Shown: positions 56,245-64,000 of the stretch, piece by piece
How positions within the stretch are numbered: position 1 is the stretch's first letter
How the letters are laid out: every line of letters starts with the position of its first letter
Source of the DNA: Nostoc sp. RI_552
GTDB taxonomy: Bacteria; Cyanobacteriota; Cyanobacteriia; Cyanobacteriales; Nostocaceae
DNA length: 64,000 nt
Reading direction: 5' to 3'
Assembly: GCA_016124525.1 (NCBI GenBank)
Contig: WGNO01000003.1
Location: forward strand, 1-64,000
Position numbers and translations under genes: made by a program
Notes under the pieces: generated by a model
The model's database searches: none
The model's input: only the letters and a program-made list of their open reading frames with translations
Told to the model about the DNA's origin: nothing

Positions 56245-57249
56245 ATGACTTTATTGATCGTCGGTGCTACTGGCACCTTAGGAAGACAAGTGGCTCGTCG
56301 TGCTATCGATGAGGGGCACAAAGTACGTTGTCTTGTACGGAGTACGAAAAAGGCTGCGTTTCTGAAAGAATGGGGGGCTGAATTAGTTTGGGGGGATTTG
56401 TGTAACCCCGAAAGTCTGACGGTAGCGATGGAAGGTATCACAGCAGTCATTGATGCTGCCACATCTCGTGCTACAGATTCACTGACTATTAAACAGGTGG
56501 ATTGGGATGGACAGATAGCATTAATTCAAGCGGCAAAAACTGCGGGTGTAGAACGTTTTATATTCTTTTCTATTCTCGGTGCTGATCAGTATCCACAAGT
56601 GCCTCTGATGGAAATTAAGCGGTGTACAGAAGTCTTTTTAGCTGAGTCTGGTATAAATTACACAATTTTACGCCTGGCTGGGTTTATGCAAGGCTTAATC
56701 GGTCAGTATGGTATTCCCATTTTAGAAAATCAGCCAGTTTGGGTAACTGGTACTTCTTCGCCGGTGGCTTATATGGATACTCAAGACATCGCTAAATTTG
56801 CTATTCGCAGTTTGAGTGTACCAGAAACAGAGAAAAAAGCTTTCCCGGTGGTGGGTACTCGGGCTTGGAGTGCAGAGGAAATTATCAGTTTGTGCGAGGG
56901 TTTGTCTGGAAAGGAAGCTAAAGTGACCCGTATGCCAATTAACTTCTTGCGTACTATACGTAGCGTCATCCGGTTTTTTCAGTGGGGGTGGAACGTTGCA
57001 GACAGACTGGAGTTTACAGAGGTTTTAGCCAGTGGTAAACCGTTAAATGCTCCCATGGATGAGGTGTACCAAGTGTTTGGGTTAGACAAAGGAGAAACTA
57101 CAACCCTGGAAAGCTACCTGCAAGAGTATTTCAGTCGCATTATGAAGAAGCTGAAAGAGCTGGACTACGAGAAAAATAAATCTAAAAAGAAAAAAGAAAA
57201 ACCCAAAAAAACTCCGTTTAAACAATCTTCCAAAGTAAACAGTCAATAA
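56245..57249 (+). CDS. ycf39: Ycf39-type NAD(P)H-binding photosystem II assembly factor
   Basis: The 334-residue atypical short-chain dehydrogenase (NmrA-like) has LIVGATGTLGRQVARRA and VERFIFFSILGADQYPQVPL. It matches Ycf39/HCF244, which with high-light-inducible proteins assists D1 assembly and chlorophyll delivery. The catalytic Tyr-x3-Lys is not present in the canonical form, consistent with a scaffold role. The C-terminus (from ~305) is a highly lysine-rich tail. Confidence 0.88.
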   Translation: MTLLIVGATGTLGRQVARRAIDEGHKVRCLVRSTKKAAFLKEWGAELVWGDLCNPESLTVAMEGITAVIDAATSRATDSLTIKQVDWDGQIALIQAAKTAGVERFIFFSILGADQYPQVPLMEIKRCTEVFLAESGINYTILRLAGFMQGLIGQYGIPILENQPVWVTGTSSPVAYMDTQDIAKFAIRSLSVPETEKKAFPVVGTRAWSAEEIISLCEGLSGKEAKVTRMPINFLRTIRSVIRFFQWGWNVADRLEFTEVLASGKPLNAPMDEVYQVFGLDKGETTTLESYLQEYFSRIMKKLKELDYEKNKSKKKKEKPKKTPFKQSSKVNSQ

Positions 57250-57256
57250 AATTCTT

Positions 57257-57348
57257 GGTCATTAGTCATGGGTGATCAAAGTTTCCAGCCGTTGAGGAAA
57301 TGGGGTTGAGTCCAAATTTTTTGCAGACTAATGACTACATTGTCCAAA
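57257..57348. repeat. Heptamer-type inverted repeat downstream of ycf39
   Basis: GGTCATTAGTCAT near 57258 and GACTAATGACTAC near 57328 share a 10-bp complementary core (GTCATTAGTC/GACTAATGAC), using the same ACTAATG unit as the ribosomal spacers. It may terminate or stabilise the ycf39 transcript. Confidence 0.6.
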
Positions 57349-57401
57349 ATATGTCACGATGACATAAGTAGTAAGCATTGCCAAAACTTGGATATTTGAG
57401 T

Positions 57402-58319
57402 GTGCCGAAAGCAGGCATTATCTACAATGACGTTAAGCCGATAGCGGCTCGTATCGCTATCGAACTGCAAGACAAGCTAACCGCAGCCGGTTGGAATGTA
57501 ATTGTCACCACAAGTATCGGTGGCATATTGGGCTACTCTAACCCAGAAAGTCCTGTATGTCACACCCCAATAGAAGGATTGACTCCCCCCGGTTTTGACT
57601 CGGAAATGCAGTTTGCTGTAGTGTTGGGGGGAGACGGCACTGTTTTAGCAGCGTCTCGTCAAGTTGCTCCCACTGGTATTCCACTGTTAGCGGTGAACAC
57701 TGGTCACATGGGATTTTTGACTGAAACTTATATCAATCAACTGCCTCAAGCAATAGAACAGGTGATGGCGGGTGGGTATGAAATTGAAGAAAAAGCCATG
57801 CTCACGGTGAAGGTGTTTCGTGGAGAAACAGTGCTTTGGGAAGCTCTGTGCTTAAACGAAATGGTTTTGCATCGGGAACCATTGACCTCAATGTGCCATT
57901 TTGAAATTGCCGTGGGGCGACATGCACCAGTAGATATTGCCGCAGATGGTGTAATAGTTTCTACTCCCACAGGTTCAACGGCTTATTCGTTGAGTGCAGG
58001 TGGGCCAGTCATAAGTCCCGGTGTCCCTGTGTTGCAGTTAGTACCCATTTGCCCTCACTCCTTAGCTTCACGGGCATTAGTGTTTCCAGATACAGAAACA
58101 GTGAATATTTACCCTGTGAATATTCCTCGGTTGGTAATGGTGGTAGACGGTAATGGGGGATGTTATGTCTTCCCAGAAAATCGGGTAAATTTAGAGCGAT
58201 CGCAGTACAGTGCACGATTCATTCGCCTGCAACCACCGGAATTTTTCCGCATCTTGCGAGAAAAGCTTGGTTGGGGTCTACCACATATCGCCAAACCAAC
58301 ATCAGTAGAGTTACCCTAG
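57402..58319 (+). CDS. nadK: NAD kinase
   Basis: NadK makes NADP from NAD and ATP. The 305-residue protein has the GGDG motif in [28 protein letters not shown], and the NE/D segment [10 protein letters not shown]. The start is GTG at 57402 ([14 protein letters not shown]), which matches the usual family N-terminus; a TTG eight codons upstream is less likely. Confidence 0.94.
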   Translation: MPKAGIIYNDVKPIAARIAIELQDKLTAAGWNVIVTTSIGGILGYSNPESPVCHTPIEGLTPPGFDSEMQFAVVLGGDGTVLAASRQVAPTGIPLLAVNTGHMGFLTETYINQLPQAIEQVMAGGYEIEEKAMLTVKVFRGETVLWEALCLNEMVLHREPLTSMCHFEIAVGRHAPVDIAADGVIVSTPTGSTAYSLSAGGPVISPGVPVLQLVPICPHSLASRALVFPDTETVNIYPVNIPRLVMVVDGNGGCYVFPENRVNLERSQYSARFIRLQPPEFFRILREKLGWGLPHIAKPTSVELP

Positions 58320-58381
58320 TCAATGTCAAGATGGCTTTTAGTGCAAATTAATCGGGCTGAAGAATGCTAGTTGAGCAAGTA

Positions 58382-58521
58382 GTTCTGATTAGGGGACTTG
58401 CAGCCGTCGAGCAGACGGTGAAGATGCTTGCTGTTAGCAAAGCGGCGCCTTAGCGCGGGTAAATTCATTGGAATCCCTTTGAAGCAAGAATCCCCCGGCT
58501 TCTAGTTGTGGGGAGTGTCAA
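58382..58521 (+). pseudogene. IS200/IS605 tnpB 3' end with omega-RNA-like right end
   Basis: The plus strand reads VLIRGLAAVEQTVKMLAVSK then a stop, and, one frame over, KFIGIPLKQESPGF and stop, the C-terminus of cyanobacterial TnpB with a frameshift. The DNA also folds: CCGTC/GACGG, GCTTGCT/AGCAA and a GCGC stem, then the palindromic right end with TAGTTGTGGGGAGTGTCAA (58503-58521). This is the region that produces omega-RNA in active elements. Only the 3' end survives. Confidence 0.75.
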
Positions 58522-58567
58522 AACAATGAAATGACTAAATCACCCATCCCAGATTCCCAATTCAATT

Positions 58568-59257
58568 ATGATGACAATAGCTCACAGTCCCTGTATTTTG
58601 GTGATTGAAACTGATGAGAGTCTAGCCAATCAACTTTCCTTTGATTTACGAGAAGCGGGTTATGAGGCGATTTTAGCTCATAATGCAGCTAGCGGTTTAC
58701 AACACTGCCGCGATGACCAACCTGATTTAATTGTTGTAGACCGGATGCTCTCAGGAGAGTCAGGATTGTCGTTGTGTAAAAGTCTCAGAAATGCTGGAAC
58801 CTGTGCCCCTGTTTTGGTACTGATGGCCAGAGATACGGTAGATGACCGGGTGGCTTGTTTAGAAGCTGGGGCTGATGATTACGTCCTCAAGCCTTATCGC
58901 CCAGAAGATTTTTTAAGGTTGATTCGCCTTTATTTAAAACCAGATGTTGAGACCACAGAACAGTTGCGTTTTGGAGATCTGATTTTAGATGTAGCAAGTC
59001 GTCGCGCTATACATAACGGACGGTCAATTGAGTTGACAATGAAAGAATTTGAACTGTTAAAGTATTTAATGGAACACCCTCGTGAAGTATTGACCCGGGA
59101 ACAAATTTTAGAGAACGTCTGGGGTTATGACTTTATGGGTGAGTCCAATGTCATAGAAGTTTATATTCGTTATTTAAGGCTGAAAATTGAAGATGAAACT
59201 CACAAGCGTCTGATTCAAACGGTGCGAGGCGTAGGATATGTGCTGCGGGAGTCTTAG
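58568..59257 (+). CDS. nblR: OmpR-family response regulator, NblR-like, atypical receiver
   Basis: The 229-residue protein has a receiver domain (about 9-120) with D58 (VVDRMLSGESGL) and a conserved Lys (VLKPY), and an OmpR-type winged helix (about 130-228; FELLKYLMEHPREVLTREQIL and LIQTVRGVGYVL). One of the acidic-pocket residues is replaced (E14-T15 instead of an acidic pair), and the usual T/S is M (VLMARD). This fits NblR, which regulates phycobilisome degradation under stress and appears to act without phosphorylation. The exact name remains inferred. Confidence 0.68.
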   Translation: MMTIAHSPCILVIETDESLANQLSFDLREAGYEAILAHNAASGLQHCRDDQPDLIVVDRMLSGESGLSLCKSLRNAGTCAPVLVLMARDTVDDRVACLEAGADDYVLKPYRPEDFLRLIRLYLKPDVETTEQLRFGDLILDVASRRAIHNGRSIELTMKEFELLKYLMEHPREVLTREQILENVWGYDFMGESNVIEVYIRYLRLKIEDETHKRLIQTVRGVGYVLRES

Positions 59258-59302
59258 TATTAAAATTAGCGTAAATTAGCCAAAAAAAATTAGCAATTGA
59301 GT

Positions 59303-59665
59303 ATGACAGAAGCAAAAAACGTACTAGGAACAAAGCTAGAAAGTTGTTGCACATCTCCCATGACTGGCTATTACCGGGATGGGTTTTGTAATACAGGTGG
59401 TCAGGATTTTGGTATGCACGTTGTTTGTGCCCAAGTAACAACAGAGTTTTTAGAGTTTACTAAATTGCAGGGTAATGACCTCAGTACGCCTGTTCCCCAA
59501 TTTAATTTTCCTGGGTTACGGCCTGGCGATCGCTGGTGTTTATGTGCGGCTCGTTGGCAAGAAGCTTTAGATGCTGGGGTAGCGCCACCAGTTGTCCTTG
59601 CAGCTACCCATGCTAGAGCGTTAGAAGTATGTTGTTTAAAGGATTTACAAGAATACGGTTTTTGA
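59303..59665 (+). CDS. DUF2237 family protein
   Basis: The 120-residue protein contains NVLGTKLESCCTSPMTGYYR, DGFCNTGGQDFGMHVVCAQV and PGDRWCLCAARWQEALDAGV, the DUF2237 pattern with conserved cysteines. Function unknown. The ATG at 59303 is used; an in-frame TTG lies two codons upstream. An IS605-type end lies just past its stop. Confidence 0.88.
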   Translation: MTEAKNVLGTKLESCCTSPMTGYYRDGFCNTGGQDFGMHVVCAQVTTEFLEFTKLQGNDLSTPVPQFNFPGLRPGDRWCLCAARWQEALDAGVAPPVVLAATHARALEVCCLKDLQEYGF

Positions 59666-59680
59666 CACTCCCCACAGCTA
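59662..59680 (-). repeat. 19-bp IS605-type end, inverted relative to 58503-58521
   Basis: TTGACACTCCCCACAGCTA here is the reverse complement of the right end at 58503-58521 except for one base. The two copies bracket the nblR-DUF2237 pair. No tnpB sequence accompanies this copy; a similar but weaker match starts at 48926. Confidence 0.75.
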
Positions 59681-59709
59681 ATGGTTCCTGATGGTGCAGA
59701 AAAATTTGC

Positions 59710-61245
59710 TTAGGTTTGCTTCTGATATGCAGGTTCAAGGTTGTTAATTGCTGGGCCATTAATTACCTTGCCCTTGGCATCAAAGCGGGAACCATGACAA
59801 GGACAATCCCAAGTTTCTTCTGAAGAATTCCAGGATACAATACATTTCAAGTGGGTACAAACTGCGGAATGCTCATGGAAATTACCGTTTTCGTCCCGGT
59901 AGGCAGCAATTTTAGTTAAACCACGCCGCACCACTGCACCTTTACCTGGTGAAATTTTGTCTACAGAATCAACTTCCCCCGGTGTGACCCAATCTAAATA
60001 CTGAGCGGCAACATTAATATTTTCAGACACAAAATCACCTGTTGCGGCGGTTCTTGTCCGTGATGGGTCGTAAAGTTCAGCCCAGGTATTGTGACGGCCC
60101 AAAATCATATCATTCAAAAGTATACCGGCAATGGTGCCGTGGGTCATTCCCAAGCCGGTGTCACCAGTGGCGATGTAGATGTTGTCCTCATCCAAGGGGT
60201 TTTTGCCAATGTAGGCAATACCGTCATCAGCATTCATTACTTGACCGGACCAGCGAAATAAAATATCTTCCACCACCGGAAAACGTTCTCTTGTCCATGT
60301 CTCTAGTTTGCCATATCGGACATCAGCATCATCGGCTTGTCCGGTTTTGTGGTCTTCGCCGCCAACAATAAGGACATCATATTGTTCATCTATACTTTGG
60401 AGACGCAGGTAATGATAGGGGTCGAGGGTATCCCAGTAAAGGGCTTTGGTAATAAAACCGCGGGGTACTTTGGCACCAATGACAAATGTAATGTAAGCCG
60501 CCTGCTTAAAGTGTATGGTAGCTAAATTAGTAATTGGCGAATTGGTGGCTACAACCACAGCATTAGCTGTTACCACTTGACCATTGCTGGTTTCGACGCG
60601 GCCAGTTACACCACCTGCAATTTTTTCCACGTGAGTTCCCGTATAGATTCTTCCGCCCCGGCGTTGAATTGCTTCGGCTAATCCGGCTATGTATTTCAAG
60701 GGGTCAAATTGCCCTTGGTGGGGAAAACGCAGACACATTCCTGTGTCAAAGCCATCTATTGGTGCTTGTTTGACAAGTTCCACATCAGTGAGTCCGGCGC
60801 GATGTGCTGCTGCTAATTCTCGCTGCATCTCATCTAGAGATTCAAGGTCGGGAGGAAAAAGATAACCGTTAAGTCGCTCTAAGTCACAATTAATTTGTTC
60901 ACGAGCGGCGATAGCTTGAATGGTATCAATTGCTTTTCTATGACTTTGTGCAATTTCCTTGGTACGCTTTTGTCCGTGGATATCTTCAAGTTCATAGTAG
61001 CGATGGTATAGGACGTTGGAAAGGTGTGCTGTTGTTCGGCAAGTTTGACCCCCAGCAATAGGTCCGTCATCTAGCACCACTACTGATTTACCTTCACAAC
61101 TTAGCATATAAGCAGTGGACATCCCCGCCATACCAGCACCCACCACGCACACGTCAGTATGAATATTTTCTTCCAGCATCGGTTGGTGTGGTATTTCTGC
61201 TGTGGTCATCCAAATTGAAATTGTTTTCCCAGAGTGGTTTTGCAT
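59710..61245 (-). CDS. FAD-dependent oxidoreductase with C-terminal Rieske domain
   Basis: The 511-residue protein has an N-terminal FAD-binding region (about 30-400; [17 protein letters not shown] and [14 protein letters not shown], a DAO-type fold) and a C-terminal Rieske [2Fe-2S] domain (about 425-511) with CTHLKC and CPCHGSRFD ligands. No Cys/His ligand is missing. This domain order occurs in several bacteria; the substrate and electron partners are unknown. Confidence 0.9.
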   Translation of the reverse strand: MQNHSGKTISIWMTTAEIPHQPMLEENIHTDVCVVGAGMAGMSTAYMLSCEGKSVVVLDDGPIAGGQTCRTTAHLSNVLYHRYYELEDIHGQKRTKEIAQSHRKAIDTIQAIAAREQINCDLERLNGYLFPPDLESLDEMQRELAAAHRAGLTDVELVKQAPIDGFDTGMCLRFPHQGQFDPLKYIAGLAEAIQRRGGRIYTGTHVEKIAGGVTGRVETSNGQVVTANAVVVATNSPITNLATIHFKQAAYITFVIGAKVPRGFITKALYWDTLDPYHYLRLQSIDEQYDVLIVGGEDHKTGQADDADVRYGKLETWTRERFPVVEDILFRWSGQVMNADDGIAYIGKNPLDEDNIYIATGDTGLGMTHGTIAGILLNDMILGRHNTWAELYDPSRTRTAATGDFVSENINVAAQYLDWVTPGEVDSVDKISPGKGAVVRRGLTKIAAYRDENGNFHEHSAVCTHLKCIVSWNSSEETWDCPCHGSRFDAKGKVINGPAINNLEPAYQKQT

Positions 61246-61790
61246 ATTTTTGCGGATTTACTAATGTAAATTACTTGGTGGCAGTTGTTTTTCCCTTGAG
61301 AAAAAATTCCCTTAACAGGTTATTGAAATGATAATTTTATTAGAAATATTTTTTATGATTTTAAATTTCATTTAGATATGAATTATCTCCTAAAGGATAG
61401 ATTTAAAAATCTACTTTTTTGCAGAAGAAAATATCTGTTAATTTTTATATTGAGTAGGATTAATTATTGTTTACAGTTTGTTATTATGTTGTTAACATAA
61501 GTCCAACAACAAGACTGTACAAGAGTATAATTTTAGATAACTTATTGCCTATATATACTAGGGCAGAAATGTTGACTGTTGACTGTCCGAGCTGTGCGTC
61601 GGTGATACAAAATTTGAGCAATTAATGACTGTATTCTTAATAGACAATAAACTTTGTATGGGTAAAATGCAAAAATTGTAAATTTTTATTCCAGGATTCA
61701 ACACTTGTGATACTAGGGCTATATGTACTATAAAAAACATGGGTGAATCGGTAATATATCATTAATTAAATAATGTGAATAACACTGTAA

Positions 61791-61897
61791 TACAGCACTT
61801 TCTGGTGCGGTGATATACAGTATTGGCGGGCAAGATGCCTACCCCACAAAAGTTTTATGATTATGATTTGTACTTCATAAGAACGAAATCTGCTGTA
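61791..61897 (+). mobile_element. MITE-like element, copy 3 of 3
   Basis: This 107-bp copy has the best-preserved ends: TACAGCACTTTC and GAAATCTGCTGTA (inverted). It is about 160 bp upstream of dnaE and in the same orientation as copies 1 and 2. It might influence dnaE expression. Confidence 0.88.
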
Positions 61898-62023
61898 TTA
61901 TTTTATGTAATATGGGGATTTATCAAGGTAGTTTTTTAAATTCTGGAAATTCATTTCGTAAATGTTGCCTGAGGTGGCTTCAGAATCCTGTGTGATTCCA
62001 TTCAGGGGAGAAGTCAATGCAGT

Positions 62024-62031
62024 GCTATACT
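62024..62031 (+). promoter_or_regulatory. Candidate extended -10 promoter for dnaE
   Basis: TGCTATACT resembles an extended -10 element, 23 bp before the dnaE ATG; a -35 box is not obvious. AGGAGG at 62045-62050 is the ribosome binding site. Confidence 0.35.
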
Positions 62032-62054
62032 ATCTGGTTGTGCTAGGAGGGTAT

Positions 62055-64000
62055 ATGTCCTTTGTGCCATTACATATTCACAGTGACTACAGTTTGCTGG
62101 ATGGAGCTAGTCAGCTACCAGAGTTGGTAGACAAGGCCATTGCTCTGGGGATGAAAGCTGTGGCTCTGACTGATCACGGTGTGATGTATGGTGCTGTGGA
62201 ATTAATTAAAATCTGCCGCAGCAAGAATATCAAGCCAATTATTGGCAATGAAATGTATATTATTAACGGCGATATTGAAAAACAAGAACGCCGCCCTAAA
62301 TATCATCAAGTGGTTTTAGCTAAAAATACCCAAGGTTATAAAAATTTAGTTAAACTGACGACAATTTCTCACCTCCAAGGAGTCCAAGGTAAAGGAATTT
62401 TTTCTCGTCCTTGTATTAATAAGGATTTACTCAAGCAATATCGTGAAGGTTTAATTGTCACTAGTGCTTGTTTGGGTGGAGAAATACCCCAAGCCATTTT
62501 GAGTGGTAGACCGGATGCAGCGCGTAAAGTTGCCAAGTGGTATAAAGAAGTATTTGGTGATGATTATTATTTAGAAATTCAAGACCACGGCTCCCAAGAA
62601 GACCGGATTGTTAATGTTCAAATTGTCAAAATTGCCCGAGAATTAGAAATTAAATTTATTGCCACTAACGATTCTCATTTTATATCTTGTTTTGATGTGG
62701 AAGCACATGATGCTTTGCTATGTATTCAAACTGGTCAGCTCATTAGTGAAGATAAACGGATGCGTTATAGTGGCACAGAATATCTCAAGTCTGCTGAAGA
62801 AATGAAGCAGCTATTTCGCGACCATTTGTCCGATGATGTGATTGCCGAAGCCATAGCCACCACGGAAGAGGTGGGGGATAAGGTGGGGGTTTACAGTATT
62901 ATGGGTGATCCTCAAATTCCCACACCATCTATTCCCTCTGGTCACACTGCGGATACCTACGCTGAAGAAGTAGCTTGGCAAGGACTTTTAGAACGGTTAC
63001 ATCGCAAATCCCGTCATGAAGTTGATGCAGTGTATAAAGAGAGATTGGAATATGAACTAAAAATGTTGCAGAAAATGGGTTTTTCTACATATTTTTTAGT
63101 GGTGTGGGATTACATCAAATTTGCTAGAGATAATAATATTCCTGTGGGGCCGGGTCGTGGTTCTGCTGCTGGTTCTTTAGTAGCTTATGCTATGGGAATT
63201 ACCAATATTGACCCAGTACATCATGGGTTACTATTTGAGCGATTCTTGAATCCAGAACGGAAGTCAATGCCTGATATTGATACAGATTTCTGCATTGAAA
63301 AGCGGGATAAAGTAATTGAATATGTCACACAAAAGTACGGTAAAGACAGAGTAGCACAAATTATTACTTTTAACCGCCTAACTTCTAAAGCAGTTTTAAA
63401 AGATGTGGCTAGGGTATTGAATATTCCCTATGGGGAAGCAGATAAAATGGCGAAATTAATTCCTGTAGTGCGGGGTAAACCAACTAAACTTAAGGTAATG
63501 ATTTCTGATGAAACTCCAGCACCAGAATTTAAGGAAAAATATGATAATGACCAAAAAGTACGCCATTGGGTTGATATGGCTATGCGAATTGAAGGAACGA
63601 ACAAAACTTTTGGTGTCCATGCAGCAGGTGTGGTTATTTCTGCTGAACCTTTAGATGAAATTGTACCCCTCCAGAGGAATAATGATGGCTCGGTGATTAC
63701 CCAGTATTTTATGGAAGACCTGGAGTCAATGGGTTTGTTAAAGATGGATTTTTTGGGGTTACGCAATTTGACCCTGATTCAAAAAACAATTGATTTAATT
63801 GAACAAAACTCTGGGGTTCGCATTGACCCAGATGAAATTACAGGTCAGGAACGAAAAGCCCAAAAAATCTTAGCTAAAGGTGAATATAAAACTTTACCGA
63901 AAGATGTAAAAAAATCCTATGAATTGTTAGAAGCTGGGGACTTAGAAGGAATATTTCAATTAGAATCTTCGGGGATGCGTCAGATAGTGAGAGATTTAAA
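62055..64000 (+). CDS. dnaE: DNA polymerase III subunit alpha (3' end outside window)
   Basis: DnaE is the replicative polymerase catalytic subunit. The visible 648 codons begin [20 protein letters not shown], the PHP domain, with [16 protein letters not shown]. The catalytic palm includes [20 protein letters not shown] and [12 protein letters not shown], with the catalytic aspartates, followed by [11 protein letters not shown] and [12 protein letters not shown]. In many cyanobacteria dnaE is split by a trans-splicing intein; the split site lies beyond residue ~770 and so outside this window. The open frame runs to the end with no stop. Confidence 0.96.
   Translation, partial: MSFVPLHIHSDYSLLDGASQLPELVDKAIALGMKAVALTDHGVMYGAVELIKICRSKNIKPIIGNEMYIINGDIEKQERRPKYHQVVLAKNTQGYKNLVKLTTISHLQGVQGKGIFSRPCINKDLLKQYREGLIVTSACLGGEIPQAILSGRPDAARKVAKWYKEVFGDDYYLEIQDHGSQEDRIVNVQIVKIARELEIKFIATNDSHFISCFDVEAHDALLCIQTGQLISEDKRMRYSGTEYLKSAEEMKQLFRDHLSDDVIAEAIATTEEVGDKVGVYSIMGDPQIPTPSIPSGHTADTYAEEVAWQGLLERLHRKSRHEVDAVYKERLEYELKMLQKMGFSTYFLVVWDYIKFARDNNIPVGPGRGSAAGSLVAYAMGITNIDPVHHGLLFERFLNPERKSMPDIDTDFCIEKRDKVIEYVTQKYGKDRVAQIITFNRLTSKAVLKDVARVLNIPYGEADKMAKLIPVVRGKPTKLKVMISDETPAPEFKEKYDNDQKVRHWVDMAMRIEGTNKTFGVHAAGVVISAEPLDEIVPLQRNNDGSVITQYFMEDLESMGLLKMDFLGLRNLTLIQKTIDLIEQNSGVRIDPDEITGQERKAQKILAKGEYKTLPKDVKKSYELLEAGDLEGIFQLESSGMRQIVRDL

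Larger units (their letters stand above)
61246..62054. promoter_or_regulatory. 809-bp AT-rich region with MITE copy 3 and the dnaE promoter
   Basis: No gene found. The left part is very AT-rich. Two GTTGACT-type units lie near 61570. The MITE-like element is at 61791-61897, and TGCTATACT (extended -10 type) at 62024-62031 is a candidate dnaE promoter. Confidence 0.6.

Overview
The window comes from a cyanobacterium, most likely a filamentous heterocyst-forming (Nostocales-type) strain. The basis is: (i) cyanobacteria/plastid-specific genes (petM, ycf39, ycf46, ycf35, ndhN, ndhD, sqdB/sqdX, an nblR-like regulator); (ii) about twenty copies, counted by eye, of the octamer GCGATCGC (HIP1); (iii) heptanucleotide tandem repeats in spacers; (iv) decayed IS200/IS605 tnpB copies whose reading frames look cyanobacterial. 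The genus cannot be fixed from this sequence alone.

Layout. 1-5044: a partial LamG-repeat protein and a single-chain MmeI-like restriction-modification enzyme with an XRE regulator. This R-M pair is bracketed by two copies of a ~107-bp MITE-like element; a third copy lies at 61.8 kb. 5045-22911 (all minus strand): the S10-spc-alpha ribosomal superoperon, read rplC to prfA, including secY, adk, infA, rpoA and truA. Several genes start with GTG or TTG, and spacers hold heptamer repeats and palindromes. rpmD and rpsN are absent from their bacterial positions, as is usual in cyanobacteria. 23831-27561: ndhN, a DUF3172 protein, an AMIN-domain protein, a small NrtS-like protein and a Tat-exported aldo/keto reductase. 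27595-29595: a C5 DNA methyltransferase with an altered motif VI, next to relics of tnpB and of a TPR-CHAT gene; this looks like a decaying accessory island. 29596-36973: the outer-membrane block lpxB-lpxA-fabZ-lpxC-bamA followed by purC. 37169-43348: an unusual three-domain carotenoid oxygenase, a small conserved protein, the sulfolipid genes sqdX and sqdB, and a hypothetical lipoprotein-like gene. 43604-46041: a small ribbon-helix-helix-like protein, the AAA+ ATPase Ycf46 and Ycf35. 46162-48059: an AT-rich cassette of two DUF488 genes and a possible dual-OB protein. 48134-57249: a peroxiredoxin-like gene, ndhD, thrB with a coiled-coil partner, a CAP-domain protein, a DEDD exonuclease, pdxA, petM and ycf39. 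57402-61245: NAD kinase, an NblR-like regulator, DUF2237 and an FAD/Rieske fusion oxidoreductase. 62055-64000: the first 648 codons of dnaE, cut off by the window edge.

Most of the window is conserved housekeeping DNA: translation, envelope lipids, photosynthetic electron transport and cofactors. The accessory signals worth following are the MITE-bracketed R-M unit, the decayed methyltransferase/CHAT/tnpB island, the DUF488 cassette and the carotenoid-oxygenase fusion. No tRNA, rRNA or CRISPR array was seen. All family calls rest on reading translated sequence by eye; no database search was run.
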